Source: Deltaproteobacteria bacterium
GTDB lineage: Bacteria; Desulfobacterota; GWC2-55-46; DRQE01
Assembly (NCBI GenBank): GCA_030636245.1
Contig: DAOVXI010000058.1
Location: 1 to 8,697 of the forward strand
Length of the DNA: 8,697 nucleotides
Reading direction: 5' to 3'
Shown here: positions 1 to 6,693 of the stretch, piece by piece
Layout: the number at the start of each line of letters is the position of its first letter
Position numbering within the stretch: the first letter of the stretch is position 1
Position numbers and translations under genes: made by a program
Notes under the pieces: model-generated
The model's database searches: none
Told to the model about the DNA's origin: nothing
What the model saw: the letters and a program-made list of their open reading frames with translations, nothing else

Positions 1-2
1 AT

Positions 3-1664
3 GTGGTGGTGGATGATCATCATTTTATTAAGTCCGGTGTTTCAGGACGAGATCTCTTCGGATATCATGTGACCGAGGACCTTGGACGAAAGGTCTCTGT
101 TTTTCCGGGGAGTGAGAAGCTCAGGTACTTAATGCCTTTTGAGCCGGTCGATAAACTTGAAGAGTACCTTGGAGGGCTTAACGCAGAGTATCAAGGCAGC
201 CCCGGGCCTCGGCCTGTTGTAACCTTTGCGGACGATGGTGAGAAGTTTGGTGTGTGGCCGGGTACGGATAAACTTGTTTATAAGGACGGATGGCTTAAGG
301 ATGCGATAGAGAGGGTGCTGTCACTTAAAGAGTGGTTAAAGCCTGTTACTTTTTCTGAGCATATGAGCGGGAGCGGGCCTGTCGGAAGGGTATACCTGCC
401 GACCACCTCTTATATGGAAATGGGCCAGTGGGCTTTGCCAGGTAGTGTCTCCGAGGAGTTCGGTCGGGTTAAAGATGAGCTCCAAAAGAGTGAAGCCGGT
501 CTGAAGATCTTGAACTTTATTCAGGGCGGCACATGGCGAAACTTTTTCTCAAAGTATCCCGAAAGCGACTGGATGCACAAGAGGATGCTGCATGTAAGCA
601 GAAAGGCTTTTTCAGATATTGAGTGTAGCGCGAGCGTCACGGATGATCTATATAAGGCACAGTGTAATGATGCGTACTGGCACGGTGTTTTTGGAGGACT
701 CTATCTGCCCCATCTTCGTCATGCGGTTTATTCTAATCTAATAGATGCTGAGAAGAGAACTTCTCACAGCCACGGACACTCGGTCTTTGAAGAAGACATA
801 GGTCTTGATAATGTCCCTGATGTAGAGCTTCGCTCCGAGGGAATAGCGGCCTTTATAGACCCGGCTTTTGGCGGAAGCATTATGGAGCTGGATTGTTTGG
901 ATAAGAAAGTAAATATATTAAACGTCCTCACAAGATGGAAAGAGGGCTATCACTCGAGAATTATTGAAGCTCAGAGCGGTGACGATGGAGATACGAAAAG
1001 TATACACGACAAGGTTATACTCAAGGAAGAGGGGCTTGCCGAGGGCCTTACCTTTGATGAGCTCAGGCGCTCCTCACTCAGGGATCGCATTATAAATAAG
1101 GAGACGACCCTTGAAGACATCATGTGCGGCTCCCTTGATGATCCGGGAGGTTTCTACGCCGGAGCCTATGACCACAAGGTTACTGGCCATGGTGTTGTTC
1201 TTTCAAGGAAGTCTAAGGCTTACGGAGATGAGATACTTGTCAGGAAAGAGCTAACGCTTGATGGAGCTTCATCGCTTAAGGTTGCTTATGATGTTGGCTC
1301 TGCCGGAGGGGCGGCTCTCTCAAGCGGGGTTATCTTTAGCGTTGAGTTCAATGTTTGTCTGCCCGGATGTGCCGGTCCTGCTACATACTGTGAGGTATCC
1401 ACTGAAACGAAAAAGTCAGGGCTCTTGACAAAAGCCGTTACCGAAGATGTTGAAAGTGTACGGATAGGAGATACATACTCGGGCATCGAGCTGACCTTTG
1501 AGTTGTCTTCAAAGTGTAGGCTCATGAGGTACCCTATAGAAACAGTATCTTTGTCTGAGGCAGGATTTGAGAAGAACTATCAGGGCACTTGTTTTGTCTT
1601 TTGTTTTGAGGCGGGTAAAGATGATATGATCAGGCCTGAGATCAATATTACACTTACGGGTTAA
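3..1664 (+). CDS. GH57 4-alpha-glucanotransferase / alpha-amylase, 5'-truncated
   Basis: The reading frame is open from the window edge, so the true start lies upstream; 553 residues are visible. The protein resembles the Thermococcus-type GH57 4-alpha-glucanotransferases, which break and re-form alpha-1,4-glucan bonds in glycogen or maltodextrin metabolism. Visible GH57 landmarks are VDDHHF at residues 3-8 (the motif that holds the catalytic acid/base aspartate), DDGEKFGVWPGT at 77-88, KYPESDWMHKRM at 184-195, and AQCNDAYWHGVFGG at 219-232. The segment with the nucleophile glutamate and the N-terminal HxHQP motif is missing because it lies outside the window. From about residue 275 the protein continues into the beta-rich C-terminal domain of this subfamily (DUF1926-like), starting near GIAAFIDPAFGGSIMEL. 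No signal peptide can be judged. It ends 18 nt before kdsC and may be co-transcribed with it. Glucanotransferase versus amylase specificity cannot be settled from sequence. Confidence 0.9.
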   Translation: MVVDDHHFIKSGVSGRDLFGYHVTEDLGRKVSVFPGSEKLRYLMPFEPVDKLEEYLGGLNAEYQGSPGPRPVVTFADDGEKFGVWPGTDKLVYKDGWLKDAIERVLSLKEWLKPVTFSEHMSGSGPVGRVYLPTTSYMEMGQWALPGSVSEEFGRVKDELQKSEAGLKILNFIQGGTWRNFFSKYPESDWMHKRMLHVSRKAFSDIECSASVTDDLYKAQCNDAYWHGVFGGLYLPHLRHAVYSNLIDAEKRTSHSHGHSVFEEDIGLDNVPDVELRSEGIAAFIDPAFGGSIMELDCLDKKVNILNVLTRWKEGYHSRIIEAQSGDDGDTKSIHDKVILKEEGLAEGLTFDELRRSSLRDRIINKETTLEDIMCGSLDDPGGFYAGAYDHKVTGHGVVLSRKSKAYGDEILVRKELTLDGASSLKVAYDVGSAGGAALSSGVIFSVEFNVCLPGCAGPATYCEVSTETKKSGLLTKAVTEDVESVRIGDTYSGIELTFELSSKCRLMRYPIETVSLSEAGFEKNYQGTCFVFCFEAGKDDMIRPEINITLTG

Positions 1665-1672
1665 AAGGGAGG
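1665..1672 (+). promoter_or_regulatory. Shine-Dalgarno for kdsC
   Basis: AAGGGAGG lies directly after the GH57 stop codon, with a 10-nt spacer to the ATG at 1683. It supports that ATG as the kdsC start. Confidence 0.7.
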
Positions 1673-1682
1673 ATCAAGTTCT

Positions 1683-2222
1683 ATGTGTGCAAACAAAGTG
1701 GAGTTTAAGGAAAAACTTAAGAATGTAAAGCTGCTGCTTCTTGATGTGGACGGGGTTTTGACCGATGGTAGTATCGTTTATAACGACAAGGGGGTTGAGA
1801 CAAAGAGCTTTAATGTGAGAGACGGTCACGGAATAAAACTTATCCAAAGGGCCGGCATCGAGTGTGGCATAATTACGGCAAGGATATCAGAGGTCGTTCG
1901 TTTCAGAGCTGACGAGCTTGGCATCGCCCACGTTTTTCAGGGGGCAAAGGTAAAGCTAGATACTTATGGAGAGCTTTTGAGCAAGACAGGTCTTAAGGAC
2001 GAGGATATCTGTTATATTGGGGATGACCTTGTTGATATGCCGGTACTTAGCAAAGTCGGTTTTTCCGTGGGGGTTTCGGATGCTGTTCCTGAGGTTCTGG
2101 AAGCGGTAGATTATGTTACGGAAAAATGTGGCGGCAGAGGGGCTGTGCGTGAGCTGATAGAGATGATACTTAAGGCGCAGGATAAATGGAAAGACGTTAC
2201 AAAACAGTACTTTAAGAGCTGA
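1683..2222 (+). CDS. kdsC: 3-deoxy-D-manno-octulosonate 8-phosphate phosphatase (KdsC)
   Basis: This cytoplasmic HAD-superfamily phosphatase removes phosphate from Kdo-8-P to give Kdo, the sugar that joins lipid A to the LPS core. The 179-residue length is typical of KdsC, a family that lacks a separate cap domain and forms tetramers. HAD motif I is DVDGVLTDG (21-29), with nucleophile Asp21 and acid Asp23. Motif II is ITAR (64-67), with Thr65. The motif III lysine is probably Lys91, and motif IV is GDDLVD (113-118), the Mg-binding aspartates. The family tail feature GGRGAVRE (150-157) is present. The start is an ATG with a good Shine-Dalgarno. The usual neighbour kdsD is not directly upstream; a GH57 gene is there instead. 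Downstream lie about 130 nt with a promoter, so kdsC may not share all transcripts with lptC. Confidence 0.96.
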   Translation: MCANKVEFKEKLKNVKLLLLDVDGVLTDGSIVYNDKGVETKSFNVRDGHGIKLIQRAGIECGIITARISEVVRFRADELGIAHVFQGAKVKLDTYGELLSKTGLKDEDICYIGDDLVDMPVLSKVGFSVGVSDAVPEVLEAVDYVTEKCGGRGAVRELIEMILKAQDKWKDVTKQYFKS

Positions 2223-2262
2223 TTTTGCTCTATTTTTCGCTCACTTGGGCTGTATAAATACC

Positions 2263-2291
2263 TTTACAGTATATTTGGCAGATGTTATAAT
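2263..2291 (+). promoter_or_regulatory. sigma-70-type promoter upstream of lptCAB-rpoN
   Basis: The -35 element TTTACA (2263-2268; 5 of 6 to consensus) and a perfect -10 TATAAT (2286-2291) are separated by 17 nt. A TG at 2283-2284 gives the extended -10 form TGnTATAAT. Transcription would start near 2298, about 56 nt before the preferred lptC start. It lies in the only sizeable non-coding gap of the window, which fits a start point for lptC-lptA-lptB-rpoN and possibly genes further on. Seen in sequence only; no expression evidence. Confidence 0.72.
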
Positions 2292-2301
2292 TTTAACAGA
2301 C

Positions 2302-2338
2302 AGGATGGGTGGTTTTATGCCCTTCCTTTTCTTATTTT
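2302..2338 (+). promoter_or_regulatory. leader hairpin with U-rich tail (possible attenuator or terminator)
   Basis: A 9-position stem pairs 2302-2310 (AGGATGGGT) with 2319-2327 (GCCCTTCCT): seven Watson-Crick pairs, one U-U mismatch and one G-U pair closing an 8-nt loop; the A2302-U2327 pair is counted in the seven. Downstream comes TTTTCTTATTTT (2327-2338). The shape resembles an intrinsic terminator, but the U tract is broken by C and A. It begins only about 5 nt after the predicted transcription start. It could end kdsC read-through, attenuate lptC transcription, or protect the 5' end of the mRNA. Confidence 0.4.
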
Positions 2339-2353
2339 AAGGGATATTATACT

Positions 2354-2971
2354 TTGGAAGGTCACCTGAAAAAATCCACTATGACTCTCCTATTTGTCTT
2401 TATTTTCCTTCTTGTCGGGGCCATGCTTTTTGCGCTGTTCTTTGGCAACCCCCAGCCTGAAGACAGTGAAGAGCAAGAAGGGGTTGAGTCGGGGGTAGTT
2501 GCCGAGATGGCTGATGTTCATTTTACGGCCAACAGCGAGCACGGGGTTCTATGGGAACTCAAAGCCGAGAGCGCAGTTAAGGACACCCTGGGTAAGATCA
2601 GATTGAAGGCAGTGAACTTTAAATATAAAAAGAGTGACGGCAACCCGATCTTGATCAGTGGTAACAATGCATTGATAGATGAGAAAATTAAGGATATTTT
2701 CGTTGAGGGTAATGTAGTTGGTAGCGGTGCGGATGGATATAGGATATTTGCCGACAATATTTTATACAATATAGATAAGATGGTCATAAGTACAGATAGC
2801 GGAGTAAGGATAGAAGGTGAGAAGGTAGTTGTTGAGGGTAGTGAGCTTATTTACTCGGTCAATGATAACAACTTAAAGGTCTTTGGTGATGTCAGAACAG
2901 TTATCCAGGGTGTAGGTCTTGAGCCGGCCGGGGTTACAGAGGGAGTTAGGGGCATTGAGAATGGCTCTTAA
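2354..2971 (+). CDS. lptC: LPS export system protein LptC
   Basis: LptC is the single-pass inner-membrane protein that takes LPS from the LptB2FG extractor and passes it to periplasmic LptA. The sequence shows a short basic N-terminus, one membrane segment (about residues 10-31, TLLFVFIFLLVGAMLF within it), an acidic linker, and a beta-rich periplasmic domain of the LptC type up to residue 205. Order (kdsC, then lptA and lptB) supports the call, since primary sequence in this family is weakly conserved. I place the start at TTG 2354, with AAGGGA at 2339-2344 and a 9-nt spacer. A longer reading from GTG 2309 (220 residues) would put its start inside the leader hairpin and only about 11 nt from the predicted transcript start. 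ATG 2381 would remove the basic lead into the membrane segment and has no well-spaced Shine-Dalgarno. The 3' end overlaps lptA by 11 nt. Confidence 0.82.
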   Translation: MEGHLKKSTMTLLFVFIFLLVGAMLFALFFGNPQPEDSEEQEGVESGVVAEMADVHFTANSEHGVLWELKAESAVKDTLGKIRLKAVNFKYKKSDGNPILISGNNALIDEKIKDIFVEGNVVGSGADGYRIFADNILYNIDKMVISTDSGVRIEGEKVVVEGSELIYSVNDNNLKVFGDVRTVIQGVGLEPAGVTEGVRGIENGS

Positions 2972-3491
2972 GGGAATATCCTACAGAGCGTGTCTTATCG
3001 CTTTTGTCTTGGCGTTGCCTGTGACGGTGTTAGCCAACCCCGGCACACTTACCGTAGACTCGGATGAATTTGAGTTTCAAGATAACACTAGTACTTTGTA
3101 CTTCAGGGGAGATGTTAATGCGTTCGGAGATTTTTTTCTAAGCTCGGATGAGCTTGTTGTGAACTTTTCCGATGAAGCAAAAGGCAGCGGCGGCAAGATT
3201 GAGGGAGTGTTGGCGCTCGGTGGAGTTTGCATAGAGGAGGCGGGTAAGGTCATCCGCGGTGACCGTGCGGAGTACTTTGCCGATGAAAATATTATTTTAG
3301 TTACGGGTGGTGCCAGCGCGGTTGAGTGTGGCGACATCGTGACGGCCGATAAGATAAAGTTATTCCTTTCCACAAACAATGTTGTGCTTATGGGCGGCAA
3401 AGGTGAGAGGGTCAGGGCCAGTATAAGGCCGACGAAAGACTGCGATAGTGAGGTAGCCGGTGAAAAGTTTCAGTGTAGAAGACCTCGTTAA
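2961..3491 (+). CDS. lptA: LPS transport periplasmic protein LptA
   Basis: LptA (OstA-like fold) forms the periplasmic bridge that carries LPS between LptC and LptD. The ATG at 2961 has AGGGG 8 nt upstream and gives 176 residues, close to E. coli LptA. A signal peptide is clear: basic start, hydrophobic core at about 10-23, and probable cleavage after Ala25 (VLA before NPG). The mature part has the repeated short beta-strand pattern of OstA domains, for example SSDELVVNF (61-69), GDRAEYF (100-106) and TADKIKLFLS (128-137). The first 11 nt overlap lptC and the last 32 nt overlap lptB in another frame, so translation is probably coupled. The mature protein has four cysteines (90, 123, 161, 172), whereas E. 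coli LptA as I recall it has none; disulfides are possible but unproven. Confidence 0.87.
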   Translation: MALKGISYRACLIAFVLALPVTVLANPGTLTVDSDEFEFQDNTSTLYFRGDVNAFGDFFLSSDELVVNFSDEAKGSGGKIEGVLALGGVCIEEAGKVIRGDRAEYFADENIILVTGGASAVECGDIVTADKIKLFLSTNNVVLMGGKGERVRASIRPTKDCDSEVAGEKFQCRRPR

Positions 3492-4182
3492 AAGTTATAA
3501 GGGCAGAAGGGTTGTGGATGGCGTGAGCTTGTACGTTCACCCCGGTGAGGTTGTCGGGCTTCTCGGAGCTAACGGCGCAGGAAAGACCACGACTTTCTAC
3601 ATGACGGTCGGCTTGGTTGAGCCTGACGAGGGCAGTGTTCTCCTTAATGGTGAGGATATAACCGATAAGCCAATGTATAAAAGAGCACGTCTCGGGGTTG
3701 GTTACCTTGCTCAGGAACCGTCGGTATTCAGAAAACTTACTGTAAGTGATAATATTAGAGCGGTGCTGGAGTTCACCGATCTGAGCGGTGATGAGCTCGA
3801 ACAGAGACTTCAGAAGCTTATGAAGGATCTAAGCGTGGAGCATCTCGCTGATATACCTGCTTATTCGTTATCGGGTGGAGAGAGAAGAAGGGTCGAGATA
3901 GCCAGGGCTCTTGTTAACTCCCCAAGCTTTATGCTTCTTGATGAACCGTTCTCAGGGATAGACCCGATCGTAGTAGGAGAGATCCAGGGAATAGTGCGAG
4001 AGCTGAAAAGCAATGGTATGGGAATACTTATAACCGACCATAATGTTGGTGCCACGCTTGGCATATGCGATAGAGCTTATATTATTGATAATGGAAAGAT
4101 TTTGGCGTCCGGCTCACCGGATGAGATAACCTGTGACGATAAGGTTAGGGAAGTTTATTTGGGTGAGAAATTTTCGATGTAG
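3460..4182 (+). CDS. lptB: LPS export ABC transporter ATP-binding protein LptB
   Basis: LptB is the cytoplasmic ATPase that, as a dimer with LptF and LptG, drives extraction of LPS from the inner membrane. All ABC motifs are intact in 240 residues: Walker A GANGAGKTT (36-44), Q-loop Gln85 in YLAQEPSVF, signature LSGGERRRVEIARAL (137-151), Walker B FMLLDEP (157-163) with Glu162, D-loop SGIDP, and switch His194 in ITDHNV. The ending VYLGEKFSM matches the LptB C-terminus. The start is GTG 3460, with GAGGT 5 nt upstream; the N-terminus then matches E. coli LptB in length (YKGRRVVDGVSL), so the 32-nt overlap with lptA is real. lptF and lptG are not in the window and usually lie elsewhere. Confidence 0.97.
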   Translation: MKSFSVEDLVKSYKGRRVVDGVSLYVHPGEVVGLLGANGAGKTTTFYMTVGLVEPDEGSVLLNGEDITDKPMYKRARLGVGYLAQEPSVFRKLTVSDNIRAVLEFTDLSGDELEQRLQKLMKDLSVEHLADIPAYSLSGGERRRVEIARALVNSPSFMLLDEPFSGIDPIVVGEIQGIVRELKSNGMGILITDHNVGATLGICDRAYIIDNGKILASGSPDEITCDDKVREVYLGEKFSM

Positions 4183-4213
4183 CGTTTTATAACGTTCGGC
4201 AAGGTTTTGAGTG

Positions 4214-5725
4214 ATGGCATTAGAGTTAAAACAACAGTTAAAACTAACCCAGAAGCTTCTTCTGACCCCTGAGCTTAAGCTTTCTATCAGGTTGCTGCTC
4301 CTCTCAAGGCAAGAGCTCTTAACGGAGATAACTCAGGAGCTTGAGCTGAACCCTGTTCTTGAAGACATTCAGGATGGAGAAAAAAGTGAGGCTGAGGACA
4401 GTTCTGATTTTGAGGCAAGTGAATCGGGGTTGGTCCAGGGTGAAGAGGAGCACGAGTCTACTGAGCCTGAGAAGAATGAGCTGGATTGGCAGTCCTATCT
4501 TGAAGGGCAGGGGGATCTTGGCGGAAGGTCGTCCCTCGACTTCGCCGAGAATGATGATGATATATATCCCGAGAAGAGTGTAGGCTACCATAATAGCCTG
4601 CAGGATTTCTTACTTGAGCAGTTCAGCAATATTACATTTGATGAAAAAGATCATCGGATAGGTGAGTTTATTATAGGCAACATTGATGATGAAGGCTATC
4701 TGATAATAACAGAGGGTTCCGGAAGAAGGGTATGCGACGCCTCAAACGGGACTGCTTGCAGAGATTCTACCATCGAAGAGATTGCTCGGGTTACGGAAAG
4801 TACTACCGAGGAGGTGGAGGCCATCCTTGACACCATTCAGGAGTTCGACCCCGCCGGTGTTGCCGCTACAACAATGGCAGAGTGTTTGCTCCTCCAGGCA
4901 AAAAGGATAGAAGACAGGGATGTGCTGGTTGATACTATAATTACTTCACATCTGGATAAGCTCTTTAGTAAGGATTTGAAAGCTATTGCCAGGGCCGAGT
5001 CCATGGATATCGAATGTGTTGTTAGCGCTTCAAAGGTAATAACCGAATCGCTCACACCTACCCCCGGCTCGGGCTTTGGCAGTGACAGCGCTGACGTTGT
5101 CGTTCCTGATGTTTCCATAAAGAAGGTCGGCGATGAGTATGTTGTGATGTTGAATGACGATGGTATGCCGCGCCTTCGAATAAGTACGTACTATAAGGCA
5201 ATGCTTGAGGGCCGCTCGGCCGGCGCAGACGCAGCCGGTTATGTACGGGATAAGCTACGCTCGGCGCTGTGGCTCATTAAGAGTGTACATCAAAGACAGC
5301 GCACTATAAAAAGAACTGTTGAGTGTATCGCACGTTTTCAGGTGGAGTTTCTTGATAGAGGTGTTAAGTACCTTAAACCCATGGTACTTAAGGATGTAGC
5401 CGAAGAGATAGGTATGCACGAGTCTACCATAAGCAGGGTGACGACCAATAAGTATGTCGATACACCTAGAGGGATATTTGAGCTTAAGTACTTTTTTAAC
5501 ACCGCGATAGGTGAGTCGGAGAATGGAAGCGAGTTAACTTCTCGCTATATCAAGGAGAAGATCAAGGCTATAATAGATGGTGAGAATGCCCGCTCCCCGC
5601 TTAGTGATCAGCGGATATGTGAGATGCTGAAGGAGGCGAGTATTGATATAGCAAGACGTACGGTGGCGAAGTATAGAGAGGAGCTTGGTTTATTTCCTTC
5701 AAGTAAAAGAAGGGTTAGGTATTAG
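4214..5725 (+). CDS. rpoN: RNA polymerase sigma-54 factor RpoN
   Basis: Sigma-54 directs RNA polymerase to -24/-12 promoters and needs an AAA+ activator. I use ATG 4214 (503 residues, MALELKQ being the usual family start), with AAGG 9 nt upstream; GTG 4211 directly before it would add one residue. Regions in order are the Leu/Gln-rich activator-interacting region I (1-50), an acidic linker (about 50-120), the core-binding domain (about 125-320, with NIDDEGYL at 156-163 and FDPAGVAA at 211-218), the helix-turn-helix LKDVAEEIGMHESTISRVT (392-410), and the RpoN box ARRTVAKYRE (480-489), fully conserved. Odd point: between GYLIIT and TIEEIA there is an insertion of roughly 15-19 residues with two cysteines (174, 182). 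The gene sits after lptB, as in many proteobacteria. Confidence 0.97.
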   Translation: MALELKQQLKLTQKLLLTPELKLSIRLLLLSRQELLTEITQELELNPVLEDIQDGEKSEAEDSSDFEASESGLVQGEEEHESTEPEKNELDWQSYLEGQGDLGGRSSLDFAENDDDIYPEKSVGYHNSLQDFLLEQFSNITFDEKDHRIGEFIIGNIDDEGYLIITEGSGRRVCDASNGTACRDSTIEEIARVTESTTEEVEAILDTIQEFDPAGVAATTMAECLLLQAKRIEDRDVLVDTIITSHLDKLFSKDLKAIARAESMDIECVVSASKVITESLTPTPGSGFGSDSADVVVPDVSIKKVGDEYVVMLNDDGMPRLRISTYYKAMLEGRSAGADAAGYVRDKLRSALWLIKSVHQRQRTIKRTVECIARFQVEFLDRGVKYLKPMVLKDVAEEIGMHESTISRVTTNKYVDTPRGIFELKYFFNTAIGESENGSELTSRYIKEKIKAIIDGENARSPLSDQRICEMLKEASIDIARRTVAKYREELGLFPSSKRRVRY

Positions 5726-5771
5726 TTGTTGGTTCAGTGTTCAGGCAGAAAAAATAATTCATAAAATATAC

Positions 5772-5777
5772 AGGAGG
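5772..5777 (+). promoter_or_regulatory. strong Shine-Dalgarno for hpf
   Basis: AGGAGG, a full match to the anti-Shine-Dalgarno core, stands 5 nt before the hpf ATG inside an A-rich 57-nt leader. It is the strongest site in the window and suggests that hpf is translated at a higher level than the PTS genes after it. Confidence 0.75.
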
Positions 5778-5782
5778 AAGAA

Positions 5783-6148
5783 ATGCACATTACAGTAACA
5801 TTTAGACACATGGACTCATCGAGCGCGATCAGAGAGTACGCTGAGGAGAAGAGCGCGCGTTTGGAAAAATACCTTGTTGAGCCGATAGAGATCCACTGGG
5901 TGCTCTCGGTGGAAAAGATCCGCCATAAGGCAGAGGCAACGATTACCTCCAAGAACCTCGGTATAAGCGCTCACATAGAGACAGATGAGATGTACTCGGC
6001 AATTGACATGACAACCAATAAGCTGGAAAAACAGGTTAGAAAGCATAAGGAAAAACTAAAGAAACATAAATTTAAGCATCCCGAGGACGCAAGTGTCAGG
6101 TACGCAGGCACAGAGGAAGGCCTGGAAGAAGAGGAGGAGGAGGCATAA
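5783..6148 (+). CDS. hpf: ribosome hibernation promoting factor HPF
   Basis: This sigma-54 modulation / S30EA-type protein binds the 30S decoding region and puts ribosomes into an inactive state in starvation or stationary phase. At 121 residues it is a short-form HPF: the beta-alpha-beta-beta-beta-alpha domain spans about 1-97 and there is no long-form C-terminal dimerisation domain. Visible features are the start MHITVTFRHMDSSSAIREYAE, the strand/helix segment DEMYSAIDMTTNKLEKQV (68-85), and a basic helix end rich in Lys and His (83-99), suited to rRNA binding. It then has a tail of about 20 residues ending in a run of glutamates (115-120). The position after rpoN and before ptsN is conserved. 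Confidence 0.95.
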   Translation: MHITVTFRHMDSSSAIREYAEEKSARLEKYLVEPIEIHWVLSVEKIRHKAEATITSKNLGISAHIETDEMYSAIDMTTNKLEKQVRKHKEKLKKHKFKHPEDASVRYAGTEEGLEEEEEEA

Positions 6149-6183
6149 GTGTCTCTCTGAGATATGCTTAAGCTTATTATACT

Positions 6184-6663
6184 ATGAGGATTTCCGAGTT
6201 GTTAGTTGTCGAGAACGTTGTCGCTGATCTTGTCGGTACGGATAAGAGCGAGGTTCTGGATGAGCTTGCTACGTTATTGTCTATAAACAATGACAGCGTT
6301 GATGCCGAGGCGCTGCTTGAGTTGCTGCTTGAGAGAGAAAAGCTTGGAAGCACCGGCATTGGTCATGGTGTGGCTATTCCTCACGCTAAGCTCAAGGGTA
6401 TAAACAGTATTCAGATATGTTTTGGAAGGTGTAAGAAAGGTATCGACTTCGACTCGATGGATCGGAAGAAGGTTCATTTATTTTTTCTAATTGTCGCTCC
6501 TGAGGATTCCACTACAATCCATCTTAAGGTTTTGTCGGCCGTGTCAGGACTGCTGAAGGAAGCATCCGTGCGTCATAAGCTTTTGGTCGCTAATGGACGA
6601 GATGATATTTGTGAGATCATAAGGAATGAAGAGAAGAAAAACTTTAAAGGTGCGGTTGCTTAA
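6184..6663 (+). CDS. ptsN: nitrogen-PTS EIIA component (EIIA-Ntr, PtsN)
   Basis: PtsN is a cytoplasmic phospho-acceptor of the PTS-Ntr chain. It transports no sugar but regulates targets such as potassium uptake and sensor kinases according to its phosphorylation state. The 159-residue protein has the EIIA type-2 fold signature: STGIGHGVAIPHAKL (56-70), with phospho-acceptor His67, then VHLFFLIVAPED (97-108) and HLKVLSAVSGLL (113-124), whose His113 matches the second conserved histidine. The start ATG 6184 gives the standard opening MRISELL, but I see no good Shine-Dalgarno. Expected phosphate donors are HPr or NPr-like proteins; an HPr gene begins at 8592. Confidence 0.94.
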   Translation: MRISELLVVENVVADLVGTDKSEVLDELATLLSINNDSVDAEALLELLLEREKLGSTGIGHGVAIPHAKLKGINSIQICFGRCKKGIDFDSMDRKKVHLFFLIVAPEDSTTIHLKVLSAVSGLLKEASVRHKLLVANGRDDICEIIRNEEKKNFKGAVA

Positions 6664-6693
6664 CACTGAAGCAGCGTAGTGGTAAATGCAAGT

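Noticed and set aside
1425..1453. TTGACA inside the GH57 gene as an internal promoter
   Set aside because: There is no -10-like hexamer at 16-18 nt; the same holds for TTGACA near 4826 and 6002.
2275..2291. TTTGGCA followed by TTATAAT as a sigma-54 -24/-12 promoter for the rpoN operon
   Set aside because: The GG at 2277-2278 has no GC at the required 10-nt spacing (2289-2290 is AA), and the same bases form a much better sigma-70 -10 element.
2518..3400. Minus-strand frames opposite lptC and lptA
   Set aside because: They are composition-driven shadows, rich in Ser, Pro and Leu, with no recognisable domains.
4183..4196. CGTT-TTAT-AACG inverted repeat between lptB and rpoN as a terminator
   Set aside because: It is a four-pair stem with no U tract after it, too weak to call.
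5738..5767. TAAAAT in the A-rich rpoN-hpf gap as a promoter for hpf
   Set aside because: The -10 is fair, but the -35 position (TGTTCA, 3 of 6) is poor and A-rich DNA gives such matches by chance.
6155..6183. TATACT just before ptsN as a -10 element
   Set aside because: The start would fall inside ptsN and the matching -35 position (CTCTGA) is not a good fit.
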